Shown piece by piece: positions 5,389-11,613 of a stretch of DNA of 11,613 nt (positions within the stretch are counted from its first letter, which is position 1; each line of letters begins with the position of its first letter). The stretch lies in assembly GCA_964548275.1 (NCBI GenBank), contig CAZJQI010000082.1, forward strand, positions 1 through 11,613. The letters are read 5' to 3'. Under the pieces are notes generated by a model. That model did no database searches. It was not told where the DNA came from and saw only the letters and a program-made list of their open reading frames with translations. A program made the position numbers and the translations under genes. This DNA is from JAUVUV01 sp964548275. GTDB lineage: Bacteria; Gemmatimonadota; Glassbacteria; GWA2-58-10.

Positions 5389-6159
5389 ATGAGACCAATC
5401 GATAATTATCTGAAAAGACTGGAACCTATAAAGTACGATTTCGCAAGATATAAGAACTATTTCAAGACAAGGTGGGACACATTTCAATATGCGATGCAAA
5501 TGCTTGAAAACAATGGCATCGAATTAAGTTTTGCAAAGACCCTGGAGATCGGTTGCGGCAGCGGCTATTATTTGTCCTTGCTTTCCCAGGTATCAACAGA
5601 AGTTATTGGAGTCGATATTGCCGGGGGAACAGCCAGAACCTGCGAAGCCGGATATGCCAATGCAAAGAAACTATTGAACGTTACAGGCACGAGTAACGTT
5701 ATTATCAGAGATGGCGCCATGGAGAAGATTTCTGTGGAGGACAATTCCATCGATCTGGTTTTTTCCGCTTATGTCCTGGAGCATGTCATGGATCTTGATG
5801 CGGGGATGAAAGAGTGCAACCGGGTTTTAGGCGACAAGGGCATTATGGTTTCAATTGTTCCGGGTGTTCTGGATAAGATGGTTTACATATTCAGCAGAGA
5901 TTATCTGAAACATTCGGCGTTCAGTGCATTGCGTCCTTTTCTTTATTTACTTGGGATAAAAAGAGACCTTGAGGCGTCCTGGCATTTTCCATTGGCTCCA
6001 TGGCCGCACGATGTGAGGAAAACCTTCTTTCAGGAACTTAACCAGTACAGGTTAAAATCCTGGCTAGGTCTGTTCCATGCTTACTCTCATCGAGTGGTCG
6101 ATATCGATCGCTGCAGGTTGCAGGATCATATTATCATTTCACGGAAGGATCTTAGCTGA
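5389..6159 (+). CDS. Class I SAM-dependent methyltransferase
   Basis: This 256-residue protein transfers a methyl group from S-adenosylmethionine to an unknown acceptor, most likely in the cytoplasm. LEIGCGSGYYLSLL (52-65) is the glycine-rich motif I, VIGVDIAGG (72-80) carries the acidic residue at the end of strand 2, RDGAMEKISVEDNSID (107-122) is the motif II region, and AYVLEHVMD (127-135) is the LEH signature of the Methyltransf_11 group. After residue 160 the protein has a hydrophobic stretch (LRPFLYLLGI, 181-190) and a His/Trp-rich region (about 198-234) that probably form the substrate-binding lid. ATG 5389 is preferred because AGGAAAGG lies just before it; the in-frame ATG at 5335 has no ribosome binding site. 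Codons are visibly more AT-rich than in neighbouring genes, which may mean later acquisition. It is transcribed alone. Confidence 0.85.
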   Translation: MRPIDNYLKRLEPIKYDFARYKNYFKTRWDTFQYAMQMLENNGIELSFAKTLEIGCGSGYYLSLLSQVSTEVIGVDIAGGTARTCEAGYANAKKLLNVTGTSNVIIRDGAMEKISVEDNSIDLVFSAYVLEHVMDLDAGMKECNRVLGDKGIMVSIVPGVLDKMVYIFSRDYLKHSAFSALRPFLYLLGIKRDLEASWHFPLAPWPHDVRKTFFQELNQYRLKSWLGLFHAYSHRVVDIDRCRLQDHIIISRKDLS

Positions 6160-6265
6160 AAAATGAGGAAATAATATATTATTCATCCCACATTTCGGAT
6201 CTATTTTATTGTGTTTCTTATACTATAGAAATACTCTTTCGTCATGTTAGCCAGGAGGAACTGTT
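6160..6265. other. AT-rich spacer and promoter region of the sugar operon
   Basis: A perfect 14-bp AT palindrome lies at 6170-6183 (AATAATA/TATTATT), just after the methyltransferase stop. TATACT at 6219-6224 is a fair -10 box, but no -35 stands at the right distance. AGGAGG (6253-6258) is the strong ribosome binding site of the gene at 6266. Confidence 0.4.
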
Positions 6266-7861
6266 GTGAAAAGGCGGAAGTTCATTCAAAGTGCCGCTGG
6301 CGGTATTTCACTTCTTTCAGCCTGCGGCAGGCCGGCGAAAATGCCATCGGCTCCATCGGAGATGGATTACAACCTCTACTGGGGAGACCTTCACACCCAC
6401 TGCAATATCACCTACGGCCACGGGTCTATGGAAGATGCTCTCGAGGCGGCAACCGGGCAGCTTGATTTCTGCTCGATAGTGGCTCATGCGCTCTGGCCGG
6501 ACATTCCCGGAAAGGACGACAGGCGTCTGGCCTGGGTGATCGATTACCACATGGAGGCATTCGAGCGCCTGCGGAAAAACTGGACCAATGTTCAGGACCT
6601 GAACCTCAAGTACCTGAAACCGGGCGAGTTTGTCACTTTCCTGGGCTACGAGTGCCACAATATGAAATACGGCGACCACAACGTTTACAACCTCGATCCC
6701 CGCGCCCCGATAGTCGAAGCGACCTCGATCCCGGACCTGAAAGACAGGCTCCGCAACAGGAAAGCCCTGGTAATCCCGCACCACATGGGTTATATCAACG
6801 GTTACCGGGGATTCAACTGGGATTCCTTTACAGAAGGCGACCAGACACCGTTTGTGGAAATCTACTCGCGCCACGGCTGCTCGGAGACCGATATCGCACC
6901 CTATCCCAACCTTCACGACATGGGGCCGCGCTCGCACGAGGGAACCGCAGAGGTCGGCCTGAAACGCGGCAAAAAATTCGGGATGATCGCCTCAACCGAC
7001 CAGCACGCCGGATATCCGGGCAGCTACGGGGACGGCAGGGTTGCGGTGTATGCGAAAGAGCTTACTCCTGAGAGCCTGTGGGAGGCTTTTCTCACCCGGC
7101 GGGTTTACGGTACAACCGGAGAAAAAATCGTGCTGGATTTCAGGGTCGATGACGCCATGATGGGCCAGGCAATCGAGAGTGATGCCAGGAGAAACATCTA
7201 CCTGAGAGTGGAGGGCAACGATTTCCTGGACTATGCGGACGTGGTCAAGAACGGCCGCGTTCTCGCCCGGATCAACGCCCCGTTCCTGCCACTGGCTCCT
7301 GGTGGGGACACCATTCGCGCCAAGGTGCGGATCGAGTGGGGCTGGAACAAGGAGGAGGGCTATACCGAGTGGGACGGCGTGCTCGAGCTCACGGACGGAC
7401 GCCTTGTTTCTGCCACCCCCTGTTTCCGCGGCCTGCCGGTAACCAGCCCGCAGAAAGGACTGGAGCACAAGACCATGGTCAGCCGCCTCCTGGATAAAAA
7501 TGACACAGCCTGCGCGTTTCTATCCTATACCTCGAAAAATCCCAACACCCTCACCCCGACCACCGACTCGGTGGTGCTGGAGGTGGAGATGCCCAAAGCG
7601 GCTGCGATACGCGCAAGTGTGAACGGAAAAAAATTCGAGCACAGCCTGGCGGAGCTTCTGGAGGGCGCCAGGTCTCATTTCCTGATCGGCTGGCTCAGCG
7701 AGGCGATTTCATTTCACCGCGCAGTGCCGGAGGCGGGCTTTATCATTGAAAAGGATCTGGTTGACAGCGAGCCGGAGAGCGAGACGGATTATTACTATCT
7801 CCGGGTGAGGCAGCACAACAACCAGTGGGCCTGGAGCTCACCCGTCTGGGTGAGGAGTTGA
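6266..7861 (+). CDS. Tat-exported lipoprotein of the DUF3604 / PHP-like metal-dependent family
   Basis: The 531-residue protein starts at GTG 6266, seven bases after AGGAGG. Its N-terminus has the twin arginine (KRRKFIQ, 2-8) and the lipobox LSAC (17-20), so it should be folded in the cytoplasm, exported by Tat and lipid-anchored at Cys20. The PHP-like hydrolase part has the expected metal ligands in order: DLHTH (41-45), Asp67 and His74, GYECH (127-131), PHHMG (171-175), VEIYSRHG (197-204) and STDQH (243-247). Residues from about 285 form a beta-rich DUF3604 C-terminal region ending YYLRVRQ to SSPVWV (510-529). Activity in DUF3604 is not established; PHP domains hydrolyse phosphoesters or related bonds. 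It opens an apparent four-gene operon, 70 bases before the oxidoreductase. Family assignment is firm and function is open. Confidence 0.85.
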   Translation: MKRRKFIQSAAGGISLLSACGRPAKMPSAPSEMDYNLYWGDLHTHCNITYGHGSMEDALEAATGQLDFCSIVAHALWPDIPGKDDRRLAWVIDYHMEAFERLRKNWTNVQDLNLKYLKPGEFVTFLGYECHNMKYGDHNVYNLDPRAPIVEATSIPDLKDRLRNRKALVIPHHMGYINGYRGFNWDSFTEGDQTPFVEIYSRHGCSETDIAPYPNLHDMGPRSHEGTAEVGLKRGKKFGMIASTDQHAGYPGSYGDGRVAVYAKELTPESLWEAFLTRRVYGTTGEKIVLDFRVDDAMMGQAIESDARRNIYLRVEGNDFLDYADVVKNGRVLARINAPFLPLAPGGDTIRAKVRIEWGWNKEEGYTEWDGVLELTDGRLVSATPCFRGLPVTSPQKGLEHKTMVSRLLDKNDTACAFLSYTSKNPNTLTPTTDSVVLEVEMPKAAAIRASVNGKKFEHSLAELLEGARSHFLIGWLSEAISFHRAVPEAGFIIEKDLVDSEPESETDYYYLRVRQHNNQWAWSSPVWVRS

Positions 7862-7931
7862 AATGGAATTAAGATAATTTTCAAATTACTTCCCGTATCC
7901 GAAAGAGTTACCACTAAAAGGAGGATCGAGC

Positions 7932-9152
7932 ATGCAAAAGAAAAAAGCCAATATCTCGCGCCGCTCCTTTCTGGCCGGTTCGCTGGCTGCGGCCACTGTG
8001 GCTACTGCCGCCTCTACGAGAAAAATACTCGGGGCCAACGACCGGATCAGGCTGGGAGTGATCGGCACGGGCAACCGCTCGCGCAGCCTGATGAGAAATG
8101 TGAACGAGATTGGCAATATCGAGTGGGCAGCCCTGAGCGATATCTGGGACAGACGGATGGACGAGGCAGCCGAGATCACCGGGACGGTGGACAAGTACGC
8201 AGACTACCGTAAGCTGCTGGAGCGACAGGATATCGACGGGGTGATAGTGGGCACGTTTGACCATGTGCACGCACAGATAACGGTTGACGCCTGCAGGGCC
8301 GGCAAGGACGTGTACGTGGAAAAGCCGATGACATCGCTGCCCGAGCAGGGACCCGAGGTGGTCCGCGTAGCTAAAGAGGCTGGCCGGATCGTGTCGGTGG
8401 GCATGCAGCAGAGGAGCATCCCGCATTTTATCGAGGCCAGGGAGCGCTTTTTCGACTCCGGGCTGATCGGCGAGGTGAACATGGTGCGCACGATCTGGAA
8501 CGGCAATGGGGGCTACCTTTTCCCTGTGCCCCCGGGCATGGAGCGCAAGCCAGTGGGGCTGGACTGGGAGGCCTGTCTGGCCTGGCTGCCGAAAATCCCC
8601 TGGGACGCCAAGCGCTATTTCAACCGCTTTGCCTACTGGGACTTTTCCACCGGCGGGATGACCGGCGGCCTTTTCGTGCACATGGTGGATGTGGTTCACT
8701 GGTTTCTAGGGCTTGAGAAACCAATCTCTGCAGTGGCCCTGGGCGGGATTTACCAGTACAATGACGGCCGCGACACACCGGACAATATCAACCTGATCCT
8801 CGATTACCCGAAAAAAGTCAATGTCACATTCGAGGCTAATATCACCGACATGGCAAGCCCGGAAGTTGCCGACATCGTGTTCATGGGCACAGGCGGGAGG
8901 CTTTCGATTTTCCGCTCGGGCTACTCGTTTCTCACCTCGGGTGAGGACAAGCCGGCCCGGGAGATCACGCTGAAAGTGTCCTACGGCTCCGCCAGGCCAC
9001 ACCTGGCCAACTGGCTCGAATGCATGGGTTCGCGAAAGAAACCGAATGCGGACGCAACAGAGGGCCACTATTCCTCGATGGCCTGCCATATAGGCAATAC
9101 CGCCTACAAGGAGAAAAACCGTGTCGAATGGCGAAAGGAGTGGGATGTATGA
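7932..9152 (+). CDS. Tat-exported Gfo/Idh/MocA-family sugar oxidoreductase
   Basis: The 406-residue protein begins at ATG 7932, seven bases after AGGAGG (7919-7924). ISRRSFLAG (8-16) is a Tat signal with an Ala-rich core to about residue 28. The Rossmann domain has LGVIGTGNRS (41-50) for NAD(P), a classical EKP at 130-132 (VYVEKPMT), and GGMTGGLFVHMVDVVHW (241-257), where Asp253 and His256 form the D-x2-H catalytic pair of the family. Such exported enzymes carry a tightly bound cofactor, as glucose-fructose oxidoreductase does, and often oxidise the C3 hydroxyl of a sugar or glycoside. Unlike the GH109 protein at 1023 it keeps EKP and lacks the YPTHG motif, so it is probably a dehydrogenase. 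It overlaps the TIM-barrel gene by four bases, so the two are likely made together. Substrate unknown. Confidence 0.88.
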   Translation: MQKKKANISRRSFLAGSLAAATVATAASTRKILGANDRIRLGVIGTGNRSRSLMRNVNEIGNIEWAALSDIWDRRMDEAAEITGTVDKYADYRKLLERQDIDGVIVGTFDHVHAQITVDACRAGKDVYVEKPMTSLPEQGPEVVRVAKEAGRIVSVGMQQRSIPHFIEARERFFDSGLIGEVNMVRTIWNGNGGYLFPVPPGMERKPVGLDWEACLAWLPKIPWDAKRYFNRFAYWDFSTGGMTGGLFVHMVDVVHWFLGLEKPISAVALGGIYQYNDGRDTPDNINLILDYPKKVNVTFEANITDMASPEVADIVFMGTGGRLSIFRSGYSFLTSGEDKPAREITLKVSYGSARPHLANWLECMGSRKKPNADATEGHYSSMACHIGNTAYKEKNRVEWRKEWDV

Positions 9153-9991
9153 GTATTGAAGTCGGAGTGAACATGGAATTCATTCGCTGCGAGGACAAAT
9201 CTTTCGCAGCCGGAGTGGAGCGCGCGGCCCGGATCGGCTACAAGTATGTCGAACCGATGGTTCACACCGGCCGTGAGCTGCTGAGCGAGGCAGGCTATTT
9301 CCATTCATTCTCCATGGAGGAAGACCCGCTGGAGATGAAAGAAATTCTGGAGCTCAATGGGGTAAAAGCCTCAGGGCTCAGTTCGCACTGTCCGCTGATG
9401 AGGCCGGAGATCAGCGTGCCATATCTCACCAGAGCGATCCGTTTCGCAGCGGTGGTGGGTGCGCCGGTGGTTTGCACAGACGAGGGGATCAGACCCTCCT
9501 GGATGAGCGATGACCAATGTTTCGAGGTGATGAAATACACACTGACCATGGCCCTGCGCACTGCCGAACGCTACGGGATATATATCGGCATCGAGCCCCA
9601 TCAGAGTATATCGCGCAAAACTGAGGGCCTGCTGCGGATCGCCACCCTGGTTGATTCGCCGTTTCTGAAAGTGAATTACGACCTGGGCAATGCTTACCTG
9701 GGCGGTGAAGATCCCTGCGAGGGTTTGAAAGCCGCTCTTCACCTGCTTGTGCATGTGCACGCCAAGGATATCGAGCTGAAACAGTCGGAAGAGGAAAGGG
9801 GCAGGGTGACTGGCACGCCTGTTGGCTGCGCCTGCGGGGACGGGGTGATCGACTGGGCGAAAGCGGTCGGTATACTGGCAGAGGGCGGTTTCTCCGGAGT
9901 CCTTTCGGTCGAGTGCGGGACACCAGAGCAAGCCCAGCGGAGCCTGAGCCACCTTCAAGCCGTGATTGATAAAACGGGGGTGAACCGATGA
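9149..9991 (+). CDS. Sugar phosphate isomerase/epimerase-like TIM-barrel protein
   Basis: This 280-residue protein belongs to the xylose isomerase-like TIM-barrel (AP endonuclease 2) superfamily: isomerases, epimerases, dehydratases and lyases acting on sugars or keto-sugars through a divalent metal. The metal ligands are visible: Glu149 in GIEPH (147-151), Asp178 in NYDLGN (176-181), His204 in HVHAKD (202-207) and Glu255 in SVECG (253-257). GDGVIDW (230-236) is a family signature loop. ATG 9149 is chosen because AAAGGAG (9134-9140) sits before it and it overlaps the previous stop as ATGA; the longer upstream reading is antisense-like overlap. There is no signal peptide, so the protein should be cytoplasmic although its neighbours are exported. 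The stop overlaps the next gene's start by ATGA. The role is probably the step after oxidation by the gene upstream, inferred from context. Confidence 0.87.
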   Translation: MSIEVGVNMEFIRCEDKSFAAGVERAARIGYKYVEPMVHTGRELLSEAGYFHSFSMEEDPLEMKEILELNGVKASGLSSHCPLMRPEISVPYLTRAIRFAAVVGAPVVCTDEGIRPSWMSDDQCFEVMKYTLTMALRTAERYGIYIGIEPHQSISRKTEGLLRIATLVDSPFLKVNYDLGNAYLGGEDPCEGLKAALHLLVHVHAKDIELKQSEEERGRVTGTPVGCACGDGVIDWAKAVGILAEGGFSGVLSVECGTPEQAQRSLSHLQAVIDKTGVNR

Positions 9992-11493
9992 AGAGAAAAC
10001 ATCTACCGGCCGGGAAGTTGTTGCCATGTTTGCTTGCCTTTTTGTTTATCGTCCGGTGTGCACCGGCGGCAACAAACATGGATCCGTTTTTCAAGGAGAA
10101 TGCAATCCGGGTGCTGATCCTCACCGGCCGTAACAACCACGATTGGCGCCGGACCACGCCGTTTTTGAAAGAACGGCTTGTTGAAACCGGCCGTTTCGAC
10201 GTGCGCGTGAGTGAGGAACCTGCAGGGCTTACAACCGGCGTGCTCGCACCGTACGACCTTCTGGTGCTGGATTACTGTGGTGTGCGCTGGGGCGAGGCAG
10301 CCGAACAGGCAGTCGAGGAGTTTGTCAGAGGCGGTAAAGGGCTGGTAGCCGTGCACGGGGCGAACTACGCTTTCGGCGAGATGGAGGTTCTGGGCGACCG
10401 CCATGTGCGCACCGGGATTTTCGAGCCGCCCTGGAAGGAATACGCAAAGATGATCGGCGGGGTATGGGTCGAGGGACCGCCGAAAACAGCCCACGGGGAC
10501 AGGCACTCTTTCCAGGTGAAATTTATCGAACGCAATCACCCGATCGCTGCCGGGATGCCGGAGAGCTTTATCGCCACGGACGAACTCTATCACAATCCCC
10601 GGATGGAGCCGGAAACCCGTATCCTGGCCACTGCTTACAGCGATCCTGCCACCAGGGGCACGGGCAAGGACGAGCCGATCCTCTGGACAGTCAACTACGG
10701 CAAAGGCAGGACTTTCTACACGGCCCTGGGCCATGATCCGGCCGCGATGAGCGAGCCGGGGTTTATCGCCTCTTTTCTTCGGGGCTGCGAATGGGCGGCA
10801 ACCGGCAAAGTCACCCTGCCGCCGGAGGCGAGCCTTCGCGCGAGAAAACCCGACGCTCTAAATCTTCTGGTGGTTACCGGGGGCCATAGCTACGACACCG
10901 AGTTCTACACCCTTTTCGAAAGCGATGAGCTGATCTGGGACCACGCCGTATCTAACACCGAGGCCTTTGCTTCGGATATCCGGGAAAAGTACGACGTGCT
11001 GGTGCTGTACGATATGTCAAGGGAAATCGGTGAAGCTGGCAGGAGAAATTTGCGATCATTTGTGGAAAACGGTAAGGGAGTGGTGGTCCTTCACCACGCA
11101 ATCGCCAACTACAGTTCCTGGCCGTGGTGGTGGCGCGAGGTGGTCGGGGGGAGGTATATCCTGGAGCAGGAGGGCGATACACCGGCCTCCACATACAAGC
11201 ATGACGTGGAGCTGTTTGTCCGTCCGGTGGGGAGTCACCCGATCACTGCCGGGATCGGCCCGATGCATATCCAGGATGAAACCTACAAGGGGATGTGGAT
11301 CTCGCCTGCGGTGAAAGTGATCCTCCAGACAGATGAACAAACAAGCGACGGCCCACTGGCCTGGGTCAGCCCGTACGAAAAATCGCGGGTGGTCTATATC
11401 CAGCTAGGCCACGACCGCCACGCGCATCTTCACCCTGCTTACAGAGAACTTGTGAGACGGGCTATTCTATGGTCTGCAGGGAGGCTGGAATAG
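9988..11493 (+). CDS. Secreted protein with two tandem ThuA-like domains
   Basis: The 501-residue protein starts at ATG 9988, overlapping the previous stop (ATGA), with GGGGGTG (9976-9982) as a weak ribosome binding site. Residues 1-28 form a Sec signal: basic start, hydrophobic core LLPCLLAFLFIV (11-22), likely cleavage after APAA; Cys24 is preceded by Arg, so a lipobox is unlikely. Domain 1 (about 40-272) starts VLILTGRNNHDW, with VAVHGAN (120-126), GGVW (157-160), HPIAAGM (184-190), DELYH (198-202) and ALGHD (246-250). Domain 2 (about 290-497) repeats the order: LLVVTGGHSYD (293-303), VVVLHHAI (365-372), GGRY (387-390), HPITAGI (417-423), DETYKG (430-435) and QLGHD (472-476). ThuA domains share a glutamine amidotransferase-like fold and act in sugar utilisation near 3-keto-sugar enzymes; their reaction is not well defined. 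It ends the operon. Confidence 0.85.
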   Translation: MKRKHLPAGKLLPCLLAFLFIVRCAPAATNMDPFFKENAIRVLILTGRNNHDWRRTTPFLKERLVETGRFDVRVSEEPAGLTTGVLAPYDLLVLDYCGVRWGEAAEQAVEEFVRGGKGLVAVHGANYAFGEMEVLGDRHVRTGIFEPPWKEYAKMIGGVWVEGPPKTAHGDRHSFQVKFIERNHPIAAGMPESFIATDELYHNPRMEPETRILATAYSDPATRGTGKDEPILWTVNYGKGRTFYTALGHDPAAMSEPGFIASFLRGCEWAATGKVTLPPEASLRARKPDALNLLVVTGGHSYDTEFYTLFESDELIWDHAVSNTEAFASDIREKYDVLVLYDMSREIGEAGRRNLRSFVENGKGVVVLHHAIANYSSWPWWWREVVGGRYILEQEGDTPASTYKHDVELFVRPVGSHPITAGIGPMHIQDETYKGMWISPAVKVILQTDEQTSDGPLAWVSPYEKSRVVYIQLGHDRHAHLHPAYRELVRRAILWSAGRLE

Positions 11494-11613
11494 CGCTTTG
11501 ATCGAAAAGAATTCCTCGGAGCTTGCTCCGGGGTAAATTGCTTGATGGTTTTATCCTTTTTTCATAGAGTTGCCGTGTGACACATACAATATTTATTTTC
11601 ATCCTTCACAAAT
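11494..11613. other. Downstream region with REP-like hairpin
   Basis: CCTCGGAGC (11514-11522) pairs with GCTCCGGGG (11525-11533) with one G-U pair, around a GCTTGC-type tip. It lies 21 bases after the last stop codon. No T-run follows directly; a T6 occurs at 11557-11562. The GAGCTTGCTC centre resembles common REP-type palindromes, so this may be a dispersed element that also ends transcription. No gene is visible to the end of the window. Confidence 0.45.

Noticed and set aside
9020..9148. Longer TIM-barrel protein starting at 9020
   Set aside because: The added part is an out-of-frame reading of the oxidoreductase gene; ATG 9149 has a ribosome binding site and the ATGA overlap.
1..11613. 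CRISPR arrays, tRNA, rRNA, insertion sequences, integrase or toxin-antitoxin genes
   Set aside because: No regularly spaced repeats, cloverleaf-forming sequences, transposase-like frames or target-site duplications were seen by reading both strands.

Overview
The window looks like a piece of the chromosome of an uncultured, probably anaerobic, saccharolytic bacterium. Three proteins carry twin-arginine (Tat) export signals, two of them Gfo/Idh/MocA-type proteins. They sit with a ThuA-like protein, a DUF3604/PHP protein and a sugar-isomerase-like TIM barrel, a gene set typical of Planctomycetes, Verrucomicrobia and FCB-type candidate phyla. A KamA-type radical SAM enzyme and a TusA-like sulfur carrier fit anaerobic life. 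The phylum cannot be fixed from this sequence alone. No mobile element, CRISPR array, tRNA or rRNA was seen.

Left part (1-2593): about 450 bases without a convincing gene but rich in perfect hairpins; a 99-residue protein of unknown function (458-757); a spacer with two adjacent hairpins; then a Tat-exported protein (1023-2327) that closely matches the GH109 NAD-dependent glycosidase pattern, followed by a 13-bp perfect inverted repeat that is probably its terminator.

Middle (2594-6159): a 651-residue lysine 2,3-aminomutase-family radical SAM protein whose two substrate-selecting positions are Lys and Asn instead of Asp and Asp, as in glutamate 2,3-aminomutase. Convergent to it on the minus strand is a two-gene unit: a very short gene and a TusA-like gene joined by an ATGA overlap. 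Both appear to be one base short at an A5 run, so each reads into an implausible C-terminus. Divergent from that unit is a class I methyltransferase in noticeably more AT-rich DNA.

Right part (6266-11493): a four-gene plus-strand operon. It holds a Tat lipoprotein of the DUF3604/PHP type, a Tat-exported Gfo/Idh/MocA oxidoreductase, a leaderless sugar-isomerase-like TIM-barrel protein and a signal-peptide protein with two ThuA-like domains. The last three genes overlap by ATGA. The set resembles oxidoreductive sugar-processing loci (Gfo/Idh/MocA dehydrogenase plus TIM-barrel partner plus ThuA), apparently spread over the cell envelope and the cytoplasm. The substrate cannot be told from sequence. 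A REP-like hairpin follows the operon.

The most interesting points are the predicted glutamate-type aminomutase with a long N-terminal extension, the hidden frameshifted small gene coupled to tusA, and the partly exported sugar-oxidation operon.
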